From Sphingomonas sp. Leaf10 (GTDB taxonomy: Bacteria; Pseudomonadota; Alphaproteobacteria; Sphingomonadales; Sphingomonadaceae): a DNA stretch of 64,000 bases. Positions within the stretch are counted from its first letter, which is position 1. Each line of letters starts with the position of its first letter. Below are positions 43,067 through 51,690 of this stretch, piece after piece. The notes under the pieces are model-generated. The model was not told the origin of the DNA. It saw nothing but the letters and a program-made list of their open reading frames with translations, and searched no databases. Location: assembly GCF_001421245.1 (NCBI RefSeq), contig NZ_LMKE01000028.1, positions 22,756 to 86,755 of the forward strand. The letters run 5' to 3'. The translations under genes and the position numbers were made by a program.

Positions 43067-44265
43067 GGCTCCACGGGTTCGGCCGGGGCGAGCATGGCGA
43101 TCATGCCAGCATCCGGCGCATCGGGTTTCAGGTGCAGATAACGGCGCAGCGCGGCGCGCCCTTCGCTTGGCCGGCCGGTCTTGAGCAGCGAAAGACCCAG
43201 GCCGCGATAGGCATCGGCCAGTGCGGCATCGCCGGCGACGGCGTTGGCATAGAATTCGGCGGCGTTGACCAGGTCGCGCGGATTGCCACGCGTCCGGTAC
43301 AAATCGCCCCGTGCCAGCCACAGCCGCGGGGTCCAGCCCGGTTCGGCCAGCATCGCGATCAGATAGTCGCTGGCACCGAAATCGTTGAGCTTGATCTGAT
43401 CGTCGAGAAAGGTCGGCAGCCATGGCGCCAGCGCCTTCGCATAGCGATCCGCGCCATCGTCGCGGCCATCTCCCTGCGGATCGGCGAGCGCTGCCATCGT
43501 CGCCGCTCGCTCCACGTCAGGCGGATGCGAGGCCGAAAAGGCGAACAGGTCGTAGCGTGGCTTCGACAGACCGCGAGCGCGCGACGAAGCCTCGGCTTCG
43601 GCCATGACGTTGCGCCAGACGCTGGCCGCTGCCTGCGGGCGTAGCATCCCTGCGTTCAGATAACCAAGGCCCAGCAGATCGGCTTCGCGTTCCTGATCGC
43701 GCTTGTACCGGTACAGCTGGCCGTACACCGACCACCGCATGTCGTTGTATCCGGCGCGCGTCTGATAACCCGGTGCCATCGACGCCAGCACCGCTGCCCA
43801 GCTCAGCAGGTCGGTGCCGGTCCGCTGCGCCTTGAACCGTTCCAGCGAATGGCGGCGTTCGAAATGGCCGAACTCATGGCCGAGGATCGCGCCCAGTTCC
43901 GCCTCGTTACGAACGCGGAGCAACAGGCCGCTATACACTCGCATCGTGCCGTTCGGGGACATGCTGGCGTTGAAGACCGGCACTCGCAGGACGTAGATGC
44001 GGGTCGCAGCGCAGCGGTCCTTGCCGACCGTCGCGCACAGCACTCCGCGCACATAACCGTTCAGCGCCTCGTCGCGGATCACCTCGGGGGCGTTGGCCAG
44101 CGCGCGTTCGTCCTCATCGGCCTCGCGCCACGCGCCGATCTCGTCGACGCCCTGCGGCTGGTAGATGCCGGCATAGGGTGGCGGGGGCGGCGCCTTGCCG
44201 ATCGGGGCTGCCGCGATGGCGAGCAGCGCGACCAGCGCCGCCGCGCCGCGCGCGAACGCGGTCAT
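43063..44265 (-). CDS. M48 family metalloprotease
   Basis: This 400-residue exported zinc protease has a signal peptide (residues 1-22) and the HExxH zinc site in LGAILGHEFGHFERRHSLERF, followed by EREADLLGLGYLNAG with the third ligand. The C-terminal ~120 residues contain TPR-like helices (AEFYANAVAGDAALADAYRG and so on). It resembles BepA-like periplasmic proteases for outer-membrane protein quality control. It is translationally coupled to the genes on both sides. Confidence 0.9.
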   Translation of the reverse strand: MTAFARGAAALVALLAIAAAPIGKAPPPPPYAGIYQPQGVDEIGAWREADEDERALANAPEVIRDEALNGYVRGVLCATVGKDRCAATRIYVLRVPVFNASMSPNGTMRVYSGLLLRVRNEAELGAILGHEFGHFERRHSLERFKAQRTGTDLLSWAAVLASMAPGYQTRAGYNDMRWSVYGQLYRYKRDQEREADLLGLGYLNAGMLRPQAAASVWRNVMAEAEASSRARGLSKPRYDLFAFSASHPPDVERAATMAALADPQGDGRDDGADRYAKALAPWLPTFLDDQIKLNDFGASDYLIAMLAEPGWTPRLWLARGDLYRTRGNPRDLVNAAEFYANAVAGDAALADAYRGLGLSLLKTGRPSEGRAALRRYLHLKPDAPDAGMIAMLAPAEPVEP

Positions 44266-45041
44266 CGCGCGGCGGTCTTGACCGGCGTCGCCGCTGCGGC
44301 CGGGGCCGCGGTGCTGCCGGGAATCCCTTCGAGCAACTGGCTGATCCGCTTCTGCGCACCCTCCGGCGTCCGCACGTCACCGCCCATGGCATTGTCGGCG
44401 TTCAGCCAGACCAGTTCACCGGTCTTCAGATTGACCAGTCCGGCATAGCCAGCATGTTCGCCCGACTTGACCGCGACGCCCGGCCCGAGCAGCGCCACGA
44501 CCTGCAGGATCTTGCGCCCGGTCGATCCGTACGCGTCCTTGTTATACAGGAACAGCGCATAGTCGGCATCCTTGGCACCGGGCAGTGCGGCGATGCCGCT
44601 GCCCAGCGACCAGTCGAACACGCTCGACTTGTTGTCGCGCTTCTTGGTCGGCAGGCGGTTGCCGGGGAAGAACTGATAGTTGATGACCGATTGCGACACC
44701 GCCGCGAACAATCCGGCATATTCCTCGACCAGCTGTGCATCGGCGCCATAGCTGTCGGGCGCGGTAATCACCTTGTTGCCCAGCCGCTGCTGCTGTTCGG
44801 CAAGCGCGGTTTCGAGATTCTTGCGCGCCTGTTCGGTCCAGTCGCCATTGGGTTCGAACATGCCGCCGGTCGATTGCGCACCGACCGACACGGTCGGACG
44901 GAAGACCAGGATCGTCTTGCCGCTGCCGGCGGGCAGTTCGAACCCGGCCTTCGCCGCGGTACGCTCCTGCGCGCTCGCATCGACGACCGCCAACGACAGC
45001 ACCGCCGCAACCGCGACGGCCAGCATCCGACCAACGTTCAT
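44262..45041 (-). CDS. Exported protein of unknown family, first gene of M48 cluster
   Basis: This 259-residue protein has a signal peptide ending near DASAQ (residue 25). The mature part includes KTILVFRPTVSVGAQSTGGM, ARKNLETALAEQQQRLGNKV and ADYALFLYNKDAYGSTGRKI. The tail is Ala/Pro-rich (STAAPAAAATPVKTAAR), probably flexible. The general layout recalls periplasmic CsgG/LpoB-like proteins, but I cannot assign a family. Its stop overlaps the M48 start (ATGA). Confidence 0.6.
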   Translation of the reverse strand: MNVGRMLAVAVAAVLSLAVVDASAQERTAAKAGFELPAGSGKTILVFRPTVSVGAQSTGGMFEPNGDWTEQARKNLETALAEQQQRLGNKVITAPDSYGADAQLVEEYAGLFAAVSQSVINYQFFPGNRLPTKKRDNKSSVFDWSLGSGIAALPGAKDADYALFLYNKDAYGSTGRKILQVVALLGPGVAVKSGEHAGYAGLVNLKTGELVWLNADNAMGGDVRTPEGAQKRISQLLEGIPGSTAAPAAAATPVKTAAR

Positions 45042-45138
45042 AAAGCCCCCCAGCTCGATATTCTGTCTACGATATCGCCGCGATCATCGCCGCACAAGCC
45101 GTGGATGGAGCGCAGACCGCACCGTTTCGGGGCGATCG

Positions 45139-46335
45139 TCAGGCGACTCCCGCCCGACCCAGATCGACTAGCGCCTCGCCGAAGCGGGCGATGTCGCCCG
45201 GCCCGAAACCGGCGATGTTGATCCGGCCGGAGCCCGCCATATAGATGCCGTGCGTCGCGCGCAGCCATTCGATCTGCGTCGGCGACAGTGGCAGGGTGGC
45301 GAACATGCCCTTGCCGCGACCGATCGGGGCGAGGTCGACCGATCCCGCCCGTCCGATCGCCGCCAGCTCCGCGCGCAGCCCTTGTAACCGGGTGCGCAGC
45401 GCATCGAGCTCGCCGCGCCAGTCGGCGACGAGCTGTTCGTCCTCCAGCACGATCCGCACCGCCGCCGCGCCATGATCGGGCGGCATCGACCAGTTCGCCC
45501 GGGCGAGCGCGAGCAGGTTCGACAGCACGATGTCGCGCGCCTCGGCATCGGGCGCGGTCGCCCACAGCGCGCCGGTACGTTCGCGGTACAGCCCGAAATT
45601 CTTGTCGCAGGAATAGGCGACCAGCGCGAACGGCACCGCATCGATCACCGCGCGCGTGCCTGCCGCATCGCTCGCCATGTCGTCGCCCAGCCCCTGATAG
45701 GCGAGGTCGATGAAGGGTACGAGCCGGCTATCGGCAATGGCGGCGGCGATCGCCTGCCAATCGTCAGGCGTCGGATCGATGCCGGTCGGATTGTGGCAGC
45801 AACCGTGCAGCAGGATCGCGTCGCCTGCCTCCGCCTGTCCGATCGCGGCCTGCACCGCTGGCAGGTCGACCGCCTGCGCATCCATGTCGAACATGGCGTG
45901 GGGAACGACGACGATGCCCGCCGCAGCAAATACCGGCGCATGATTGGCCCAGCTCGGCTGCCCGATCAGGATGCGGCGCACCCCCGCCTTGGCCAGCAGT
46001 TCCGCGCCCAGCCGCAGCGCACCGGTGCCGCCCGGCGTCTGCAATCCGCAGCGGCGATCGGCCGTCGGGGCGGGGCCGAACACCAGCGGTTCGAGCAGCG
46101 CGACAAAACCCTTGTCGCCCTCCGGCCCCAGATACGCCTTGCTGTCCTGCGTCGCGATCAGCCGCATTTCGGCCTGCTTCACCGCCTGCATCACCGGGGT
46201 ATGGCCGTGATCGTCGCGAAACACGCCGACGCCCAGGTCGATCTTGTGGGCACGCGGATCGGCCCGGAACGCGCCGATCAGGCGCAACAGGGAATCGGCG
46301 GGCTGGGCGACGAGCGAACGAAACGGCATGAACAT
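45139..46335 (-). CDS. Aromatic amino acid aminotransferase (class I, TyrB-like)
   Basis: This 398-residue PLP-dependent transaminase acts on aromatic/dicarboxylic amino acids. Motifs are HKIDLGVGVFRDDHGHTPVM, HGCCHNPTGIDPT, and the PLP lysine in SCDKNFGLYRERTGAL. The C-terminus has GRGKGMFATLPL and YMAGSGRINIAGF. ATG 46335 or the second ATG (MPFRSLVAQP) may be the start. It is the TyrB/AspC subgroup Ia; exact substrate preference is not resolvable. Confidence 0.92.
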   Translation of the reverse strand: MFMPFRSLVAQPADSLLRLIGAFRADPRAHKIDLGVGVFRDDHGHTPVMQAVKQAEMRLIATQDSKAYLGPEGDKGFVALLEPLVFGPAPTADRRCGLQTPGGTGALRLGAELLAKAGVRRILIGQPSWANHAPVFAAAGIVVVPHAMFDMDAQAVDLPAVQAAIGQAEAGDAILLHGCCHNPTGIDPTPDDWQAIAAAIADSRLVPFIDLAYQGLGDDMASDAAGTRAVIDAVPFALVAYSCDKNFGLYRERTGALWATAPDAEARDIVLSNLLALARANWSMPPDHGAAAVRIVLEDEQLVADWRGELDALRTRLQGLRAELAAIGRAGSVDLAPIGRGKGMFATLPLSPTQIEWLRATHGIYMAGSGRINIAGFGPGDIARFGEALVDLGRAGVA

Positions 46336-46418
46336 CCCCGAAATGGCGGTAACGCCGCGCCTATAGGCCGATCGATGCGGCGAAGGCAGGAAAAAGCGGC
46401 GTTACACCTTTCGGACGA

Positions 46419-46673
46419 TTACCCTTCTTGCCCGGCCAGATAGCGTTCGAGATCGTCGCTGCCGCCGATGCGTTCGCCATCGATGAACACCTGCGGGGTC
46501 GTATCGACGCCCTGTTCGGCCTTGAACGCGTCGACCTCCTCGCGCGATCGCAGGATCCGGTCGTCGACGCTATAGCCGGCCGATTGCAGCAACTGCTTGG
46601 CATGGACGCCGAACGGACAGATGTGATCGGGCAGGACCATGCGATAGAGCGTGGCGTTCAACGTATCGGCCAT
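46419..46673 (-). CDS. Glutaredoxin
   Basis: This 84-residue thioredoxin-fold redox protein has active site CPFG near residue 19 (HICPFGVHAKQLL). The cis-Pro loop TTPQVFIDGERIGGSDDL also carries glutathione-binding residues. The single-Cys CPFG form differs from the classic CPYC. That fits monothiol-type or GST-N-like glutaredoxins that act in glutathionylation or glutathione-dependent reactions. It is divergent from coq9. Confidence 0.85.
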   Translation of the reverse strand: MADTLNATLYRMVLPDHICPFGVHAKQLLQSAGYSVDDRILRSREEVDAFKAEQGVDTTPQVFIDGERIGGSDDLERYLAGQEG

Positions 46674-46772
46674 GACGAAATCCTTCTGGAACAGACGGTC
46701 CCCGCCACAGCGCCCGGACCGTGCCGGGGTTCCGCCGTTGCCGTTTGGGTCGCCACCCCCTAGCTAGTAGGG

Positions 46773-47459
46773 ATGATGGAGGATGCGATGGCCCCGCTGG
46801 CACCTGCCGACCTGACGCTCGACGAACTGCGCGCGGCGCTCGCCCCGCTGGTCGCGGCCAATGCCGCGTTCGATGGCTGGAACGACAAGGCGGTCGCCGC
46901 CGCCGCACAGACTTTCGGCGCCGATGCCGATGTCGCGCGGCTGGCCTATGCCGGCGGTGCGGTCGACATGATCGACGCCTGGTTCGCCGAGATCGACCGG
47001 CGGATGATCGAGGCGCTGCCCGCCGACCGCCTGTCCGCCATGAAGATCCGCGAACGCATCACTGCCCTCATCGAGGCACGGCTGGCGGCGGTCGCGGGCG
47101 AGCGCGAGGCGCTACGCCGGGCGCTGGCGATTCTTGCCATGCCACAAAATGTCGCGCGCGCGGCGAAACTCGGCTGGCGGACCGTCGACCTGATGTGGCG
47201 GCTGGCTGGCGACAGCGCGACCGATTACAATCATTATACCAAGCGGGCGATGCTTGGTGCGGTCTATGCCGCGACCATCACCGTGTTCCTTGACGACGAA
47301 AGCGGCGGCCATGCCGATACCCGCGCCTTCCTGTCGCGGCGGATCGACGGCATCATGCGCTTCGAAAAGTTCAAGGGGCGGATGCTCGCCTCGCGCGATC
47401 CCGAACGACGGCTCAGCCTGTCGCGCTTCGTCGGACGGCTGCGCTATCCCGCTGTCTGA
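46773..47459 (+). CDS. COQ9 family protein
   Basis: This 228-residue lipid-binding protein of the TetR-like fold is related to mitochondrial COQ9, which presents intermediates to COQ7 in ubiquinone synthesis. Signature parts are LPADRLSAMKIRERITALIE, KLGWRTVDLMWRLAGDSATD and NHYTKRAMLGAVYAATITV. Near the C-terminus lies FLSRRIDGIMRFEKFKG. ATG 46773 (or the ATG 15 bases later) follows a short gap from glutaredoxin. Confidence 0.9.
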   Translation: MMEDAMAPLAPADLTLDELRAALAPLVAANAAFDGWNDKAVAAAAQTFGADADVARLAYAGGAVDMIDAWFAEIDRRMIEALPADRLSAMKIRERITALIEARLAAVAGEREALRRALAILAMPQNVARAAKLGWRTVDLMWRLAGDSATDYNHYTKRAMLGAVYAATITVFLDDESGGHADTRAFLSRRIDGIMRFEKFKGRMLASRDPERRLSLSRFVGRLRYPAV

Positions 47460-47494
47460 GTCTGAAAAAATCCGCTTTCAATAGCGGGGTCTTA

Positions 47495-47511
47495 TTGCTA
47501 ATCAGTCGCAA
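47495..47511. promoter_or_regulatory. Fur-like box overlapping the feoA start
   Basis: TTGCTAATCAGTCGCAA is a near-perfect inverted repeat and ends on the A of the feoA ATG. It resembles alphaproteobacterial Fur/Irr-type iron boxes (TTGC...GCAA with an AAT core). No Shine-Dalgarno lies between it and the start codon, so feoA may be a leaderless transcript. Confidence 0.5.
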
Positions 47512-47768
47512 TGCTCGCTCCCAATCTCAATCTCGCCCAGTTGCCCCGCACCCAGCAGGCCACCGTCGCGTCGATCGAATGGGATCGGATGTCGCCGACC
47601 GAGGCACGGCGCCTGCGCGAATTCGGGCTGGATGAGGGCGTCGATATCGAACTGCTCCACCGCGCGATGCTGGCCGGTGGGCCGCTAGCCTGCCGGATCG
47701 GACGGATGACCGTCGCGCTGCGTGCCCATGTCGCCGGCGCGATCCGCGTCGCACCGCTGGCAGGCTGA
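47511..47768 (+). CDS. feoA: Ferrous iron transport protein A
   Basis: This 85-residue SH3-fold cytoplasmic protein accompanies FeoB. It has LREFGLDEGVDIELLHRAM (hydrophobic core) and PLACRIGRMTVALRAHVAGAI. Twelve bases separate it from feoB. The start codon lacks a ribosome site and overlaps a Fur-like palindrome, so iron control is expected. Confidence 0.88.
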   Translation: MLAPNLNLAQLPRTQQATVASIEWDRMSPTEARRLREFGLDEGVDIELLHRAMLAGGPLACRIGRMTVALRAHVAGAIRVAPLAG

Positions 47769-47779
47769 CCGGACCCGAC

Positions 47780-49633
47780 GTGAACCCCGCACCTCTGGTC
47801 GCACTTGTCGGCAATCCCAATGCCGGCAAGACCGCGCTGTTCAACGCGCTGACCGGCGCCCGGCAAAAGGTCGGTAATTATCCCGGCGTCACCGTCGAAC
47901 GCCATTCGGGCCGTTTGGCGCTCGACGACGGGCGGCCGATCGAACTGGTCGACCTGCCCGGCACGTACAGCCTCGACCCCTCCAGCCCCGACGAAGCGGT
48001 CACCCGCGACGTCGTGCTCGGGCGGCAGGCGGGCGAGCGCGTGCCCGATGCGATGATCGTCGTCGCCGACGCGACCAATCTCGACAATCACCTGCGCTTC
48101 GTCCTCCAGCTGAAATCGCTCGGGCGGCCGATGGTGCTGGCGCTCAACATGATCGACATGGCGGCGCGCGACGGGCTGAAGATCGACCTCGACATCCTGT
48201 CCGCCGAACTGAACCTGCCGGTCGTTGCGACCGTCGCCGTGCGCAAGCGCGGGCTGGACGAACTGCGCGCGGCGCTGGCCGGTGCCCTGTCCGGTGCTGC
48301 CCGTTCGGCGCCGGTCGACGACGTAGAGGCCGATATCCGTCATTTCCAGCGCGAGGCCCGCCGCATCGCGCGCATCGCCGTGGTCGAACAGCCGCGCGCG
48401 CGCGCCGTCACCCGCGGCGTCGATCGCATCGCGCTGCACCCGGTCGCCGGGCCGATCCTGCTGCTCGCCATCCTGTTCGTCATGTTCCAGGCGGTGTTCA
48501 GCTGGTCCGAAGCACCGATCGGCTGGATCGAGGGTGCGCAGGGCTGGCTGGCCAATACCGCGGTGGCGACGCTGCCCGACAATTTTCTGCGCGACCTGCT
48601 GGTGGAGGGGGTCATCAACGGCGTCGGATCGGTGGTGGTGTTCCTGCCGCAGATCCTGATCCTGTTCGTCTTCATCCTGCTGCTCGAAGCGTCGGGCTAT
48701 ATGGTCCGCGCCGCGTTCCTCATGGACCGGTTGATGAGCGGCGTCGGCCTTTCGGGCCGGGCGTTCATCCCGCTGCTGTCGTCCTTTGCCTGCGCGATTC
48801 CCGGAATCATGGCCACGCGCTCGATCGACGATCCCAAGGAACGGCTGACCACGATCCTGATCGCGCCGCTGATGACCTGTTCGGCGCGCCTGCCGGTCTA
48901 TGCGGTCATCATCGGCGCGTTCATTCCGGCGCGCCAGGTGCTGCCCGGTGTGGGGCTACAGGGGCTGGTGCTGCTGGTGCTGTACCTGACCGGCATCCTC
49001 GGCGCAGTGATCGCCGCCTTCGTGCTGCGGCGGACCGCGACCAAGGGGGTCGGCGGCGGCTTCCTGATGGAAATGCCGCGCTATCAACTCCCCTCGATCC
49101 GCGACATCGCGATCGGCCTGTGGCAGCGCGCCTATGTCTTCCTGCGCCGCGCGGGCACGATCATCCTGCAGGTGACGGTCGCATTGTGGCTGCTGACCTC
49201 CTATCCGGTCGCGCCGGCGGGGGTGAAGCAGTCCGAATATTCGATCGCCGGGCGGATCGCGTCGGGGCTGGAGGTCGTGTTGCGGCCGATCGGCTTCAAC
49301 CATGAAATGTCGCTCGCGGTGATCCCGGCGATGGCCGCGCGCGAAGTCGCGGTGTCGGCGCTCCTGACCGTCTATGCGATCGACGCGGCGGACGAGGAAC
49401 AGGGCGCGCAGGAACTTGGTGGCCGCTTGGCCGGACGCTGGAGCCTTGCCACCGCGCTCGCCTTCCTTGCGTGGTTCGTGTTCGCGCCGCAATGCCTGTC
49501 GACGATCGCGGTCGCCCGGCGCGAGACCAATGGCTGGAAATGGCCGCTGGTGATGATCACCTATCTGTTCGCACTGGCCTATATCGCGGCGGGTGCGACC
49601 TATTGGACGGCGGTCGCCTTCGGGCTGGGATAA
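47780..49633 (+). CDS. feoB: Ferrous iron transporter B
   Basis: This 617-residue G-protein-coupled iron permease has an N-terminal G domain with G1 VGNPNAGKTALFNALTG (residues 10-20), G3 VDLPGTYSL, and G4 ALNMIDM. The membrane part has two Gate motifs with Cys/Ser, SSFACAIPGIMATRS and PLMTCSARLPVY, and the C-terminal AAREVAVSALLTVY segment. It lacks FeoC. It imports Fe2+ across the inner membrane. Confidence 0.95.
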   Translation: MNPAPLVALVGNPNAGKTALFNALTGARQKVGNYPGVTVERHSGRLALDDGRPIELVDLPGTYSLDPSSPDEAVTRDVVLGRQAGERVPDAMIVVADATNLDNHLRFVLQLKSLGRPMVLALNMIDMAARDGLKIDLDILSAELNLPVVATVAVRKRGLDELRAALAGALSGAARSAPVDDVEADIRHFQREARRIARIAVVEQPRARAVTRGVDRIALHPVAGPILLLAILFVMFQAVFSWSEAPIGWIEGAQGWLANTAVATLPDNFLRDLLVEGVINGVGSVVVFLPQILILFVFILLLEASGYMVRAAFLMDRLMSGVGLSGRAFIPLLSSFACAIPGIMATRSIDDPKERLTTILIAPLMTCSARLPVYAVIIGAFIPARQVLPGVGLQGLVLLVLYLTGILGAVIAAFVLRRTATKGVGGGFLMEMPRYQLPSIRDIAIGLWQRAYVFLRRAGTIILQVTVALWLLTSYPVAPAGVKQSEYSIAGRIASGLEVVLRPIGFNHEMSLAVIPAMAAREVAVSALLTVYAIDAADEEQGAQELGGRLAGRWSLATALAFLAWFVFAPQCLSTIAVARRETNGWKWPLVMITYLFALAYIAAGATYWTAVAFGLG

Positions 49634-49648
49634 GCGCTTCGTCCACAT

Positions 49649-49744
49649 CGTCACTCCCGCGAAGGCAGGAGTCCATACACGTAGCGATAGTGCATTTATC
49701 AGGACCGTCAGCGACAATGGATTCCCGCCTGCGCGGGAATGACG
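49649..49744. repeat. REP-like doublet, family B copy 3
   Basis: CGTCACTCCCGCGAAGGCAGGA and ATTCCCGCCTGCGCGGGAATG in mirror arrangement (given in part) surround about 45 bases in the gap between the convergent feoB and DUF4169 genes. The internal region differs from the 9913 and 31194 copies. Confidence 0.8.
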
Positions 49745-49757
49745 AACACGCCAGGCC

Positions 49758-49934
49758 CTATTCTTCCCGCTTCACCCCATCCAGCAACGCCTTGCGCCGC
49801 GCGGCATCGGCATCGTCGCGCGCTTTTTCGGCGGCGGTCCGGCCGAATTTCGCGCGATTGGCATTGGCTTCGTGGGCACGTTCCGCTTTGGCGCGGGCCT
49901 TGCGGAAACGGTTGAGGTTGATGACGTCGCCCAT
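49758..49934 (-). CDS. DUF4169 family small protein
   Basis: This 58-residue, highly charged protein starts MGDVINLNRFRKARAKAERA, the DUF4169 signature, and continues as basic/acidic helix (FGRTAAEKARDDADAARR). The start ATG 49934 has GGAACC six bases upstream. The longer open frame back to 50279 is antisense to the GH114 gene and is not used. Function is unknown. Confidence 0.85.
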   Translation of the reverse strand: MGDVINLNRFRKARAKAERAHEANANRAKFGRTAAEKARDDADAARRKALLDGVKREE

Positions 49935-50049
49935 CAAGGTTCCTTTCGACGCGGAATCTGCCGTGCCATTGCCGGATTGACCAGTCCGAAACGCATGTTG
50001 CCGAAAGTGCCGATGCCGCGTAGCGGGCGCGGGCGCAGGGAAGGGCGAT

Positions 50050-50952
50050 ATGCGGCATCGGACGGCAATGGGCAGGGCGGCGGCGGTGGCGCTGGCGCTA
50101 TCGGCGACCGCGTGTGGCGGCGGCAGCGGGGCGGAGGGCGGCACGGTCGTTGCCCCTACGCCGACACCCACGCCTGCACCTTCGCCAACCCCGACGCCCA
50201 GCCCGACCACGACGGCCAGCTGGTGGCGACCGACGACGGCGACGACATGGCAGTGGCAGTTGAGCGGCACGATCGACACGCGCTACGCCGTCGACGCCTA
50301 TGACATCGACCTGTTCGACGCGCCGCCCGCGACCATCGCCGCACTGCACGCCGCCGGGCGACGGGTGATCTGCTATTTCTCCGCCGGATCGTCCGAGAAT
50401 TGGCGCAGCGACGATGGCGAGTTCGCCGCCGCCGATCGCGGCGCAACGCTCGATGGCTGGGCGGGCGAGCGCTGGCTGGCGGTCACGTCGACCAATGTCC
50501 GCCGGGTGATGGCGCTTCGCCTCGATCTGGCAAGGGCCAAGGGCTGCGACGCGGTCGAGCCGGACAATGTCGATGGCTATGCCAATCGCAACGGGCTGAA
50601 CATCACCGCCGACCAGCAACTCGACTATAACCGGTTCCTCGCTACCGAAGCGCACAAGCGCGGCCTGTCGATCGGGTTGAAGAACGATCTCGATCAGGTG
50701 GCGGTGCTGGCCCCGGCGTTCGATTTCGCGGTCAACGAACAATGCCATGAATATGTCGAATGCGACCGGCTGACCCCGTTCCTGACCGCCGGCAAACCGG
50801 TGTTCGTGGCGGAGTATAAGGCCGCCTATCGCACCAACAGCGGCGGTGCACGCGACACGCTGTGCGCGGCGTCGCGGGCGCAGGGGTTGCGGACGCTGGT
50901 GCTGCCGATCGAACTCGACAACCGCTTCAGGTTCAGCTGCGACGGAGATTGA
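50050..50952 (+). CDS. GH114 family glycoside hydrolase (endo-alpha-1,4-polygalactosaminidase-like) lipoprotein
   Basis: This 300-residue lipoprotein has signal peptide with lipobox LSATAC (Cys near residue 22), then a Pro/Thr-rich linker (TPTPTPAPSPTPTPSPTT). The GH114 TIM barrel follows: WQWQLSGTID, AYDIDLFDAPPATIAALH, RRVICYFSAGSSENWR, and KGCDAVEPDNVDGYAN. FDFAVNEQCHEYVECD lies toward the end. Members cleave galactosaminogalactan-type or related polymers. It is alone here, not linked to the 51.7-63.8 kb locus. Confidence 0.88.
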   Translation: MRHRTAMGRAAAVALALSATACGGGSGAEGGTVVAPTPTPTPAPSPTPTPSPTTTASWWRPTTATTWQWQLSGTIDTRYAVDAYDIDLFDAPPATIAALHAAGRRVICYFSAGSSENWRSDDGEFAAADRGATLDGWAGERWLAVTSTNVRRVMALRLDLARAKGCDAVEPDNVDGYANRNGLNITADQQLDYNRFLATEAHKRGLSIGLKNDLDQVAVLAPAFDFAVNEQCHEYVECDRLTPFLTAGKPVFVAEYKAAYRTNSGGARDTLCAASRAQGLRTLVLPIELDNRFRFSCDGD

Positions 50953-51020
50953 CGCCACTGGCAATGCGCGGCGCACTGGCATAACAGCGACGATCAGGTT
51001 TCGAACGAGGATTTTCAGCG

Positions 51021-51587
51021 ATGGCTGGTAGCGTCAACAAGGTCATTCTGGTGGGCAATCTGGGCCGCGACCCCGAGTCGCGCTCGTTCCAGAATGGCGG
51101 CAAGGTGGTGAACCTGCGCATCGCCACGTCGGAATCGTGGAAGGACCGCAATTCGGGCGAGAAGAAGGAAAAGACCGAATGGCATTCGGTCGCGATCTTC
51201 AACGAAGGGCTGGCAAACGTCGCCGAACGCTTCCTGCGCAAAGGCTCGAAGGTCTATATCGAGGGCCAGCTCCAGACGCGGAAGTGGCAGGACCAGCAAG
51301 GGCAGGACAAGTACAGCACGGAGATCGTGTTGCAGGGATTCAACAGCGTGCTGACGATGCTCGACGGTCCCGGCGGTGGTCAGGGCGGCGGCGGTGGTCG
51401 CAGCGGTGGCGGCGACTTTGGCGGCGGTGACGATTTCGGCGGCGGCTCGGGTGGCGGCTATGGCGGCGGCCAGAGCGGCGGATCGCGCGGCGGCGGCAGC
51501 GGCGGCGGTTACAATTCGGGCGGTAACAAGGGCGGCAATTTCGGCGGCGGCTTCGGCGACGATCTCGACGACGACGTACCGTTCTGA
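51021..51587 (+). CDS. ssb: Single-stranded DNA-binding protein
   Basis: This 188-residue protein has an OB fold (residues 1-~112: [40 protein letters not shown]), then a long Gly-rich linker with many GGG units, and the acidic tip DDDVPF that binds partner proteins. It binds and protects ssDNA in replication and repair. Length is normal for alphaproteobacterial SSB. Confidence 0.95.
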   Translation: MAGSVNKVILVGNLGRDPESRSFQNGGKVVNLRIATSESWKDRNSGEKKEKTEWHSVAIFNEGLANVAERFLRKGSKVYIEGQLQTRKWQDQQGQDKYSTEIVLQGFNSVLTMLDGPGGGQGGGGGRSGGGDFGGGDDFGGGSGGGYGGGQSGGSRGGGSGGGYNSGGNKGGNFGGGFGDDLDDDVPF

Positions 51588-51604
51588 TCGCCGCGCACCT
51601 CGCT

Positions 51605-51625
51605 CCCTCTCCCGCCGGGAGAGGG
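51605..51625. terminator. Hairpin between convergent ssb and GH30 genes
   Basis: CCCTCTCCC and GGGAGAGGG form a perfect nine-base stem with a three-base loop 18 bases after the ssb stop. It probably ends transcription in both directions, although no clear T run follows. Confidence 0.55.
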
Positions 51626-51690
51626 AAGGGGGCCGTCCGGCGCAGTCGGATGGGAAGGGTGAGGGTGAACCTGCTCGAGCGGGAAAGTCG

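Noticed and set aside
44262..45041. Possible CsgG/LpoB-type lipoprotein.
   Set aside because: No lipobox and no convincing CsgG motif; left as unknown.
50050..50952. GH114 protein considered part of the arabinogalactan locus.
   Set aside because: It is separated by ssb, lacks the shared palindrome, and its family acts on galactosamine polymers.
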